Shown here in pieces: positions 16,342-23,721 of a stretch of 25,240 nucleotides of DNA. The position numbers and the translations under genes are program-made. The DNA comes from Kineosporiaceae bacterium. GTDB taxonomy: Bacteria > Actinomycetota > Actinomycetes > Actinomycetales > Angustibacteraceae. The first letter of the stretch is position 1; each line of letters starts with the position of its first letter. The notes under the pieces were generated by a model. That model ran no database searches and was not told the origin of the DNA. It saw nothing but the letters and a program-made list of their open reading frames with translations. Location: contig DAIETC010000100.1 in NCBI GenBank assembly GCA_027345905.1, positions 1-25,240 of the forward strand. Direction: 5' to 3'.

Positions 16342-17126
16342 GTGACATCACCCTGCTGCTGCTGGGCGGCACGGCGCAGGCCCGCGAGCTCGCCGAGCGC
16401 TTGCACGGCCGGCCCGGACTGCACGTCGTCAGCTCGCTGGCCGGTCGGGTGCACGACCCGCCGCTCCCGCTCGGCACGGTGCGTGAGGGTGGCTTCGGCG
16501 GCGTCCAGGGGATGCTCGCCTGGTTTCACTCGCACATGCCGGTGATCGTCGTGGATGCCACGCACCCCTTCGCGGCCCAGATCAGCGAGCAGGCGGCGCA
16601 GGCCGCCAGGTTGGCCGGGATTGCGCGCCTGCGCCTGCAGCGTCCTGCGTGGTCACCGGTCCCGGGTGAGCGATGGCTGCCCGTTCCAGACCTGGCTAGC
16701 GCAGCCGACCTGCTGCCCACCCTCGGACGCCGCCCCCTGCTGACCACCGGGCGCCAGGGGCTCGCCGCGTTCACCGAGCACCCAGCCTGCCGCCGGCTCG
16801 ACCTGCTCGTGCGCTGCGTCCAGGCACCAGCGATCCCGCTTCCCGCCCGGACGACGGTGCTGCTCGCCCGTGGACCGTTCAGCCTCGCCGGCGAGCTGGC
16901 GCTCCTGCGTGAGCGCCGGATCGACGTCCTGGTGACCAAGAACAGCGGCGGGCGCGAGGCCCAGCCCAAACTGGACGCGGCACGCGAGCTGCGCCTGCCG
17001 GTGGTGGTGATCGACCGACCGCCTGTCCCGGCGTCAGTGGACGTGGTGGCAACGGTCGACGCGGCCGAGCGCTGGGTGCGCACCAGGTTGTCGGGCGCTC
17101 CTCACCGCTCGACCCGGATGGGGTAG
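16338..17126 (+). CDS. cobK: Precorrin-6A reductase CobK, apparent CTG start
   Basis: 262 residues if read from CTG 16338. CobK reduces precorrin-6A to dihydro-precorrin-6A with NADPH, the step directly after CobF. Motifs: LLLLGGTAQARELAERL at the N-terminus, VVDATHPFAAQIS, LRLQRPAW, LLTTGRQGLAAF, RGPFSLAGELALL and DVLVTKNSGGREAQPKLDAA, all characteristic. An in-frame stop at 16329-16331 rules out an earlier start, and no in-frame ATG or GTG comes before the GGT nucleotide loop; the first GTG (16401) would delete it. CTG 16338 forms a CTGA overlap with the cobF stop, suggesting coupled initiation. The 3' end overlaps the convergent ramB by 25 bases. Confidence 0.9.
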   Translation: MSDITLLLLGGTAQARELAERLHGRPGLHVVSSLAGRVHDPPLPLGTVREGGFGGVQGMLAWFHSHMPVIVVDATHPFAAQISEQAAQAARLAGIARLRLQRPAWSPVPGERWLPVPDLASAADLLPTLGRRPLLTTGRQGLAAFTEHPACRRLDLLVRCVQAPAIPLPARTTVLLARGPFSLAGELALLRERRIDVLVTKNSGGREAQPKLDAARELRLPVVVIDRPPVPASVDVVATVDAAERWVRTRLSGAPHRSTRMG

Positions 17127-18514
17127 GGGATGAAGGTCCCCCGGTCCGGGTCCACATCGAGCTTGCGCCCGACCGCGGGGAACGCGCGTTGGGGGCAGGT
17201 GGTGCGTTCACAGGCTTTGCAGCCCACACCGATGGGAGTCGCCCCCAGGGCGTCGCGGGGGTTGAGTCCGGCGGAGTACACCAGCCGCCCGGCGTGACGG
17301 ATCTCGCATCCGAGCGCCACCGCGAACAGCTTGCCGGGGGCACCGAACCGTTGGGGGCTGCGCCACACCGTGCGCGCCATCCACAGGTACCGGCGTCCGT
17401 CCGGCATCTCTGCCACCTGGGTGAGCAGCTTGCCCGGGGAGGCGAAGGCCTCATAGACGTTCCACAGTGGGCACGTTCCGCCCGCGCGCGAGAAGTGAAA
17501 TGCCGTCGCCGACTGCCGCTGCGACATGTTCCCGGCGCGGTCGACCCGGACGAACGCGAAAGGAACTCCCCGCGCTCGGGGCCGCTGCAGGGTGCTCAGG
17601 CGATGGCAGGTGCTCTCGAAGCCGATCGAGAAGTGCGCGGCGAGGCGCTCGATGTCGTATCGGAACTCCTCCGCCGTGTTTCGGAAGGAGGTGTACGGCA
17701 AGATCATCGCCGAGGCGACGTAGTTCGCCAGCCCGATCTGCAACAGTTCCGTGGCTTGCGGGTCCTGGAAGGTCACCTCGCCCGAAACCTCGCGGATCTG
17801 CTCGTCGAACTCCAAGGTCGCAAGCTGGTGTGCCAGCCGGAACACCCGCTGACCGCGGTCGAGCCGCGACGACAGGTGGACCGTCCGGGTGGGGCGCTCG
17901 AAGTGCGAGAGCACGTTGGGATCGGCGTCGGAACCGTGGGCGATCGCCACCCGGACGCCGTGCGCCTGCTGCAGCCGGGTCACCAGGGCCTCTCGCTTGT
18001 TGCCGCTGTCCAGCCCGATGGCACTCGCGAACTCTTCAGCGGCTCGATCCAGGGAGTCGAAGTAGTTGTTGTGGTCGTAGAAGAAGTCGCGCACCTCGTC
18101 GTGCGGCATCAAGGTCGCGTGTTCCGGCTGCTCCCTGGTGGCATGCGCCAGCTGGTCCGCCAGCGAGCGGTAGCGCCGGTGCAAAGCGAGCACGGCGTGC
18201 GCCACGGTCGGGTGGTCGGCGGCGATCTCGGCGATCTCCGTCTCGGAGGCAACTGCGCCGCTGTCGGCGTCGGCGAGCACCTCGCGCAGCTCGGCGATCA
18301 GTCGGATCGTGTCCTGTGGGGCGAAGAAGCTCGCGTCGACCCCGAAGCTGTCGCTGATCCGCAGGAGGATCGGAACCGTGAGCGGGCGGGTGTTGTGCTC
18401 GATCTGGTTGAGGTAGCTGGGCGAGATCTCGAGCTCGCGGGCCATCTCGACCTGGCTGAGTCGGCGCTCGGCTCGAAGCTGACGGATGCGCGCGCCGGCA
18501 CCCGAAGTCGTCAC
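17102..18514 (-). CDS. ramB: RamB-type XRE-family regulator of acetate metabolism
   Basis: 470 residues from a GTG start with AGGTGA upstream. RamB in Corynebacterium and Mycobacterium controls aceA and other acetate or short-chain fatty-acid genes. An N-terminal HTH_3 domain (about 10-63) includes LSQVEMARELEISPSYLNQIEHNTRPLT as the helix-turn-helix region. A middle IrrE/DUF955-like domain has HQLATLEF where peptidase relatives have HExxH, so it should not be a protease. The C-terminal DUF2083-like domain has a cysteine cluster (GGTCPLWNVYEAF, ALGCEIRH, GVGCKACERTTCP) that could bind a metal or sense redox state. It is divergent from aceA across a 154-base region with RamB-like boxes. The symbol rests on family and synteny; ScfR-like is an alternative label. 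Confidence 0.88.
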   Translation of the reverse strand: MTTSGAGARIRQLRAERRLSQVEMARELEISPSYLNQIEHNTRPLTVPILLRISDSFGVDASFFAPQDTIRLIAELREVLADADSGAVASETEIAEIAADHPTVAHAVLALHRRYRSLADQLAHATREQPEHATLMPHDEVRDFFYDHNNYFDSLDRAAEEFASAIGLDSGNKREALVTRLQQAHGVRVAIAHGSDADPNVLSHFERPTRTVHLSSRLDRGQRVFRLAHQLATLEFDEQIREVSGEVTFQDPQATELLQIGLANYVASAMILPYTSFRNTAEEFRYDIERLAAHFSIGFESTCHRLSTLQRPRARGVPFAFVRVDRAGNMSQRQSATAFHFSRAGGTCPLWNVYEAFASPGKLLTQVAEMPDGRRYLWMARTVWRSPQRFGAPGKLFAVALGCEIRHAGRLVYSAGLNPRDALGATPIGVGCKACERTTCPQRAFPAVGRKLDVDPDRGTFIPYPIRVER

Positions 18515-18534
18515 TGGGTCACCTGCCGGCGCAT
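18511..18534 (-). CDS. Possible seven-codon leaderless upstream frame overlapping the ramB start
   Basis: On the minus strand, ATG 18534 begins M-R-R-Q-V-T-Q and stops at a TGA that overlaps the ramB GTG (GTGA). TAACTT lies 7 bases upstream of this ATG, so a transcript could begin at or near it. The AGGTGA ribosome site of ramB lies inside this frame. It could couple or tune ramB translation. It is too short for any coding statistics, so this is a positional inference. Confidence 0.35.
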   Translation of the reverse strand: MRRQVTQ

Positions 18535-18590
18535 CTTCGCAAAGTTAGCAGAATCGGCTCAAAGTTTCGCTCAAGTTGGCAGGTTGCGTT
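18535..18590. promoter_or_regulatory. RamB-like operator boxes and ramB -10 in the ramB-aceA intergenic region
   Basis: On the minus strand, CTAACTTTGCGAA (18548-18536) and GAAACTTTGAGCC (18568-18556) resemble the corynebacterial RamB motif as I recall it (RRAACTTTGCAAA). The two are exactly 20 bases apart, two helical turns. Weaker copies of the core follow as CAACTTG (18578-18572) and CAACCTG (18586-18580). The first box contains TAACTT (18542-18547), a candidate -10 for ramB, so bound RamB could shut off its own promoter while contacting that of aceA. Confidence 0.55.
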
Positions 18591-18668
18591 GCTGGCATCG
18601 GCTGCAGGCGCGGGTGAGTATTGCGGCTTGGCAACGTGGCCACCATTGATCCGCACGGGAGACGAGCG

Positions 18669-19958
18669 ATGACCGAGACCACGCGTGAGCAAGCAGCGAC
18701 CGCCCTGGACCGCCAGTGGCAGAACGACCCCCGCTGGGCCGGTGTGCAACGCACCTACTCGGCAGCCGACGTGGTTGCCCTGCGGGGTCGGGTCGTAGAG
18801 GAGCACACCCTCGCCCGGCGCGGGTCCGAGCGGCTGTGGAACCTGTTGCACACCGAGGACTTCGTGCCTGCGCTCGGTGCCTTGACCGGCAACCAGGCGG
18901 TCCAGAGCGTTCGCGCCGGCCTCAAGGCAATCTACCTGTCGGGCTGGCAGGTGGCGGCCGATGCCAACCTGTCGGGGCAGACGTACCCCGACCAGAGCCT
19001 CTACCCGGCCAACTCGGTGCCCGCGGTCGTGCGGCGGATCAACAACGCGCTGATGCGCGCCGACCAGGTCACCTGGTCGGAAGGCAAGGACACCGACATC
19101 GACTGGTTGGCCCCGATCGTCGCCGACGCCGAGGCGGGTTTTGGTGGCCCCCTGAACGCGTTCGAGCTGATGAAGTCGATGATCGCCGCCGGTGCCGCCG
19201 GTGTGCACTGGGAGGACCAGCTCGCCTCGGAGAAGAAGTGCGGCCATCTCGGCGGCAAGGTGCTGATCCCCACCGGCCAGCACATCCGGACCCTGAACTC
19301 GGCTCGGCTCGCGGCCGACGTCCTCGACGTTCCCTCGGTGATCGTCGCCCGCACGGACGCGGAGGCGGCCACGCTCATCACGACCGACGTCGACGAACGC
19401 GACCGCCCCTTCGTGACCGGGGAGCGAACGGCTGAGGGCTTCTACCGGGTGCGCAACGGCCTGGACTCGTGCATCGCCCGCGGGCTGGCCTACGCGCCGT
19501 ATTCGGACCTGCTGTGGATGGAGACCTCGAAGCCGGACCTGGAGGTGGCGCGCAGGTTTGCCGAGGCCGTGAAGGACGAGTACCCGAACCAGATGCTGGC
19601 CTACAACTGCTCGCCGTCGTTCAACTGGCGCCGCCACCTGGACGACGACACCATCGCCAAGTTCCAGCGCGAGCTGGGACACATGGGGTTCCGGTTCCAG
19701 TTCATCACCCTCGCGGGCTTCCACGCGCTCAACTACTCCATGTTCGACCTAGCGCGCGGATACGCCGAGGACGGCATGAGCGCCTACGTGGAGCTGCAAG
19801 AGCGCGAGTTCGCCGCCGAGTCCCAGGGCTACACCGCAACCAAGCACCAGCGTGAGGTCGGCACCGGCTACTTCGACATGGTCAGCACGGCGCTGAACCC
19901 GACGTCGGAGACGACCGCACTGGCCGGGTCCACGGAGCGGGAGCAGTTCCACTCCTAG
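18669..19958 (+). CDS. aceA: Isocitrate lyase AceA
   Basis: 429 residues from ATG 18669, with GGGAG at 18657-18661 seven bases upstream; a GTG-started extension from 18621 lacks a site. Isocitrate lyase splits isocitrate into glyoxylate and succinate in the glyoxylate shunt for growth on acetate or fatty acids. Motifs: TGNQAVQSVRAGLKAIYLSGWQ near the N-terminus, VADAEAGFGG, HWEDQLASEKKCGHLGGKVL with catalytic Cys 191 in KKCGH, VIVARTDAEAA, YNCSPSFNW and TLAGFHALN. Length and the cysteine position match the mycobacterial Icl1-type enzyme (about 428 residues). No malate synthase gene is in the window. Control by the divergent RamB homologue is inferred from the boxes between them. Confidence 0.97.
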   Translation: MTETTREQAATALDRQWQNDPRWAGVQRTYSAADVVALRGRVVEEHTLARRGSERLWNLLHTEDFVPALGALTGNQAVQSVRAGLKAIYLSGWQVAADANLSGQTYPDQSLYPANSVPAVVRRINNALMRADQVTWSEGKDTDIDWLAPIVADAEAGFGGPLNAFELMKSMIAAGAAGVHWEDQLASEKKCGHLGGKVLIPTGQHIRTLNSARLAADVLDVPSVIVARTDAEAATLITTDVDERDRPFVTGERTAEGFYRVRNGLDSCIARGLAYAPYSDLLWMETSKPDLEVARRFAEAVKDEYPNQMLAYNCSPSFNWRRHLDDDTIAKFQRELGHMGFRFQFITLAGFHALNYSMFDLARGYAEDGMSAYVELQEREFAAESQGYTATKHQREVGTGYFDMVSTALNPTSETTALAGSTEREQFHS

Positions 19959-19968
19959 CCGCACGCGG

Positions 19969-19988
19969 CGCGGTGGCGGTGCACCGCG
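19969..19988 (+). terminator. Hairpin between aceA and cobN: terminator or operator
   Basis: CGCGGTG and CACCGCG form a 7-base-pair stem around GCGGTG, eleven bases after the aceA stop. The inner 12 bases (19976-19987, GCGGTGCACCGC) also form a perfect palindrome. It ends 5 bases before the candidate cobN -10 element, so it could end aceA transcription, act as an operator for cobN, or both. Confidence 0.45.
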
Positions 19989-19993
19989 GCAGG

Positions 19994-19999
19994 TAGCCT
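19994..19999 (+). promoter_or_regulatory. Candidate -10 element for leaderless cobN
   Basis: TAGCCT fits TANNNT and lies exactly 8 bases before ATG 20008, the same spacing seen for thiD and the VOC gene. No clear Shine-Dalgarno precedes that ATG. A -35 is not evident. Confidence 0.5.
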
Positions 20000-20007
20000 C
20001 GACCGAC

Positions 20008-23000
20008 ATGCCCGCCCTGTTGCTGTCCACCGCCGACACCGACCTGCTGGCCGCCGCCCGAAGCGGCGCCGGCTGGCGGGTCGCCAACCCCGCTCGGGTC
20101 GCAGCGGGCGACGTCGCGCAGCTGCTGGTGGGAGTCGACCTGGTCGTCGTGCGCCTGCTGGGCGGTCGCCGTACCTGGCCCGAGGGTCTGGATGCGGTGC
20201 TCGCGGCGGGCCTGCCAACCGTGGTACTGGGCGGTGAGTCGAGCCCCGACCCAGAGCTGATGGGTCTGTCGACCGTCCCGTCCGGGGTCTCGACTGAGGC
20301 TCTCGCCTATCTCGCCGAGGGTGGAACGGCCAACCTGCGCGAGCTCGCTGCGTTCCTGTCCGACACAATCCTGCTGACCGGCCAGGGTTTCGCGCCTCCC
20401 GCGTCGTTCCCCTTGTACGGGGCCCACGAGCGAACGGGGTCGGCCAACGGGGGGCCACGGGTCGGGATCCTCTACTACCGGGCGCACGAGCTCAGCGGCA
20501 ACACCGCGTTCGTCGACTCCTTGTGCGACGCGGTCGAGGCCGCCGGCGGTCAGCCCGTGCCGGTGTTCTGCGGGTCGCTGCGCGGGTTGCGCCACGACGA
20601 CGGCGACGCTCAGGGGCTGCTGTCGTTGCTGTCCGGGTGCGACGTCGTCGTGACGACGGTGCTGGCGGCCGGGGGGGCTGTGGCCACCGACGCCGTCGCC
20701 GGTGGGGACGACGAGGCGTGGGACGCCGGTCTGCTGGCCTCGCTCGACGTGCCGATCGTGCAGGGGATGGCGCTCACCAGCTCACGCGCGGCGTGGCAGG
20801 AGTCGGGTGCGGCGCTGACCCCGATGGATGCCGCGATGCAAGTCGCCATCCCCGAGTTCGACGGCCGCCTGGTCGCAAACCCGTTCTCGTTCAAAGAGAT
20901 CGACGACCATGGTGTTCCCACCTACGTCGCTGACCCCGAGCGCTGCGCCCGGCTGGCGGGCACGGTGGTGGCACTGGGCCGGTTGCGGCACCTGGCCGCT
21001 GTGGAACGTCGGGTGGCGGTGGTGCTGTCGAGCTACCCCACCAAACATGCGCGGGTCGGCAACGCGGTCGGGCTCGACACCCCGGCCAGCGCCGTAGTGC
21101 TGTTGGAAGCCCTGCGCGACAGCGGGTATGACCTGGGACAAGGGTTTCCCAAGGATGGGGACGAGCTGATCCACGCGCTGATCGCGGCCGGTGGTCACGA
21201 TGTCGAGTGGCTCACCGACGAGCAGCTGGCCGGCGCCGTCGCCAAGGTGGCGACTGCGACGTACCGGCGCTGGTTCGACGCCCTGCCCGAACACCTGCGT
21301 ACCTCGATCGAACAGGCATGGGGGCCGCCGCCTGGTGAGCTGTACGTCGACACTTCGGCCGACGAGCCGGCCATCGCCATCGCGGCGCTGCAGTTCGGCA
21401 ACGTGGTGCTGATGATCCAGCCGCCGCGCGGGTTCGGCGAGAACCCGGTCGCGGTCTACCACGACCCCGACCTGGCGCCGTCCCACCACTACCTGGCGGC
21501 ATACCGCTGGCTGGCAGCGTCCACGGACGATGGAGGGTTCGGTGCGCACGCGGTGGTGCACCTGGGCAAGCACGGCACGTTGGAGTGGTTGCCCGGCAAG
21601 GGTTTGGGACTTTCGGCGCAGTGTGCACCGGACGCTGTGCTGGGTGACCTGCCCCTGGTGTACCCGTTCATCGTGAACGACCCCGGAGAGGGCACGCAGG
21701 CCAAGCGACGTGGCCACGCAGTCGTCGTTGACCACCTGGTGCCGCCGATGGCCCGCGCTGAAACCTACGGCGACATGGCCAAGCTGGAGCAGCTGCTGGA
21801 CGAGTACGCGACGGTCGCGGCTCTGGACCCGAGCAAGGTCCCCCTCGTGCAGCAGCAGATCTGGACGCTGATCCAGGCCGCGCAGCTGCACCACGACCTG
21901 CACCTGGAGCAGATGCCGGGCGAGGACGAGTTCGACGACTTCGTGCTGCATGTCGACGGCTATCTGTGCGAGGTCAAGGACGTGCAGATCCGCGACGGCC
22001 TGCACATCCTGGGCGGCGCGCCGGTCGGCGAGGCACGCGTGAACCTGGTGCTGGCCATCCTGCGGGCGTCTCAGGTGTGGGGTGGGCGCCGTCAGGCACT
22101 GCCGGGACTGCGGGCGAGCCTGGCCGGGGCGTACGGGCTGGACGAGAAGGAGCTGCTGGCTGACGCCGGTGCCGTGTTGGTGGGGGAGGCGGCGGCCGGG
22201 GCCAGTCGCCTGGCCACTCTCGTCGACGGGCCGGCGCGGTCGGCAGCGGACGCGGTCGACCTGCTCGAGAAGGCGGCTCGGGCGCTGGTCGAGGCGATGG
22301 AGGCGAACGGCTGGGACGCGGCGCTCGTGCCGCACGTCGTGGCCGAGACCCTCGGAGCTGACGTGCAGAGCGCACAGGTGGCTCGGGTGCTGGACTTCGG
22401 CGTGACTGAGGTGGTGCCGCGACTGGCGCGCACTACCGACGAGGTGCTGAACGTGCTGCATGCCCTGGCAGGCGGGTTCGTGCCGGCGGGGCCGAGCGGG
22501 TCGCCCACCCGCGGTCTGGTGAACGTGCTCCCGACGGGGCGCAACTTCTACTCTGTCGACCCCAAGGCGATCCCTAGCCGCAACGCCTGGGACACCGGCG
22601 TCGCGCTGGCCGAGTCGTTGCTAACCCGCCACCGCGCCGACACGGGTGACTGGCCGCGCTCGGTGGGCCTGACCGTGTGGGGCACCTCGTGCATGCGCAC
22701 CCAGGGCGACGACATCGCCGAGGTCCTGTGGCTGTTGGGTTGTCGACCTGTCTGGGACGACGCCTCGCGCCGGGTCACCGGGTTCGAGGTCGTGCCGGCG
22801 CACGAGCTGGGCAGGCCGCGGGTCGACGTCACCGTGCGCATCTCCGGATTCTTCCGCGACGCCTTCCCGCATGTGGTGACCTTGCTGGACGACGCCGTGC
22901 AGGTGGTCGCGAAGCTGGCGGAACCGGCGTCCGAGAACTTCGTACGCGAGCACGTCGAGGCCGACGTGGCGACCGGAACGGACCGACGGCGAGCCACCGC

Positions 23001-23718
23001 AAGGGTTTTCGGGTCGAAGCCGGGAGCGTACGGCGCGGGCCTGCTGCCGCTGGTCGATGCACGCAACTGGCGCACCGACGCCGATCTGGCGCAGGTGTAC
23101 GCGGTCTGGGGCGGGTACGCGTACGGCCGCGACCTCGACGGCGTCGAGGCACGCGGCACCATGGAGCGCGCGTTCAGTCGGATCCAGGTAGCCGCGAAGA
23201 ACCAGGACACCCGCGAGCACGACATCGTCGACTCCGACGACTACTTCCAGTACCACGGCGGGATGGTGGCGATGGTGCGCCACCTGACCGGCCAGAGCCC
23301 CGCGGCATACGTCGGGGACTCGGCGGTGCCGGACCAGGTGCGCACCCGGACGCTGGGGGAGGAGACCAAGCGGGTGTTCCGCGCCCGAGTGGTCAACCCG
23401 CGCTGGATCGCCGCCATGCAGCGGCACGGGTACAAGGGTGCCTTCGAGATGGCGGCGACCGTCGACTACCTGTTCGGGTACGACGCGACCGCGGGGGTCG
23501 TGGACGACTGGATGTATGAGTCGCTGACCCGCGAGTACGTTCAGGACCCGCAGGTCGCGGAGTTCATGAGGCGTTCCAACCCCTGGGCCCGCAAGGGGAT
23601 TGCCGAGCGTCTTGTCGAGGCGGCGCAGCGCGGCATGTGGGCGGAGCCGTCGGCTCAGGCTTTGCAAGCGTTGCAGGACGCCATCTTGGAGACCGAGGGA
23701 GACCTGGAGGGAGACTGA
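20008..23718 (+). CDS. cobN: Cobaltochelatase large subunit CobN
   Basis: 1236 residues, normal for CobN. It is the large, porphyrin-binding subunit of the aerobic cobaltochelatase, which inserts Co2+ into hydrogenobyrinic acid a,c-diamide with ATP, normally together with CobS and CobT or ChlI/ChlD-like partners; none of these is in the window. Motifs: RVGILYYRAHELSGNTAFVDSL, ALTPMDAAMQVAIPEFDGR, HLGKHGTLEWLPGK (His 518 to Lys 531), YPFIVNDPGEGTQAKRRGHA, HLVPPMARAETYGDMAKLEQLLDEY, LPTGRNFYSVDPKAIPSRNAWDTG and, near the end, YLFGYDATAGVVDDWMYE. The start gives the short N-terminal extension usual in actinobacteria and has a leaderless-type -10. The DUF1028 gene starts 3 bases after its stop. 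Confidence 0.96.
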   Translation: MPALLLSTADTDLLAAARSGAGWRVANPARVAAGDVAQLLVGVDLVVVRLLGGRRTWPEGLDAVLAAGLPTVVLGGESSPDPELMGLSTVPSGVSTEALAYLAEGGTANLRELAAFLSDTILLTGQGFAPPASFPLYGAHERTGSANGGPRVGILYYRAHELSGNTAFVDSLCDAVEAAGGQPVPVFCGSLRGLRHDDGDAQGLLSLLSGCDVVVTTVLAAGGAVATDAVAGGDDEAWDAGLLASLDVPIVQGMALTSSRAAWQESGAALTPMDAAMQVAIPEFDGRLVANPFSFKEIDDHGVPTYVADPERCARLAGTVVALGRLRHLAAVERRVAVVLSSYPTKHARVGNAVGLDTPASAVVLLEALRDSGYDLGQGFPKDGDELIHALIAAGGHDVEWLTDEQLAGAVAKVATATYRRWFDALPEHLRTSIEQAWGPPPGELYVDTSADEPAIAIAALQFGNVVLMIQPPRGFGENPVAVYHDPDLAPSHHYLAAYRWLAASTDDGGFGAHAVVHLGKHGTLEWLPGKGLGLSAQCAPDAVLGDLPLVYPFIVNDPGEGTQAKRRGHAVVVDHLVPPMARAETYGDMAKLEQLLDEYATVAALDPSKVPLVQQQIWTLIQAAQLHHDLHLEQMPGEDEFDDFVLHVDGYLCEVKDVQIRDGLHILGGAPVGEARVNLVLAILRASQVWGGRRQALPGLRASLAGAYGLDEKELLADAGAVLVGEAAAGASRLATLVDGPARSAADAVDLLEKAARALVEAMEANGWDAALVPHVVAETLGADVQSAQVARVLDFGVTEVVPRLARTTDEVLNVLHALAGGFVPAGPSGSPTRGLVNVLPTGRNFYSVDPKAIPSRNAWDTGVALAESLLTRHRADTGDWPRSVGLTVWGTSCMRTQGDDIAEVLWLLGCRPVWDDASRRVTGFEVVPAHELGRPRVDVTVRISGFFRDAFPHVVTLLDDAVQVVAKLAEPASENFVREHVEADVATGTDRRRATARVFGSKPGAYGAGLLPLVDARNWRTDADLAQVYAVWGGYAYGRDLDGVEARGTMERAFSRIQVAAKNQDTREHDIVDSDDYFQYHGGMVAMVRHLTGQSPAAYVGDSAVPDQVRTRTLGEETKRVFRARVVNPRWIAAMQRHGYKGAFEMAATVDYLFGYDATAGVVDDWMYESLTREYVQDPQVAEFMRRSNPWARKGIAERLVEAAQRGMWAEPSAQALQALQDAILETEGDLEGD

Positions 23719-23721
23719 ATC

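Noticed and set aside
16401..16403. GTG-type start for cobK at 16401
   Set aside because: It would remove the conserved N-terminal nucleotide-binding loop that is encoded in frame just upstream.
17189..18649. 486-residue plus-strand frame opposite ramB
   Set aside because: Shadow frame: ramB on the other strand has a recognisable helix-turn-helix and C-terminal domain, while this product has none.
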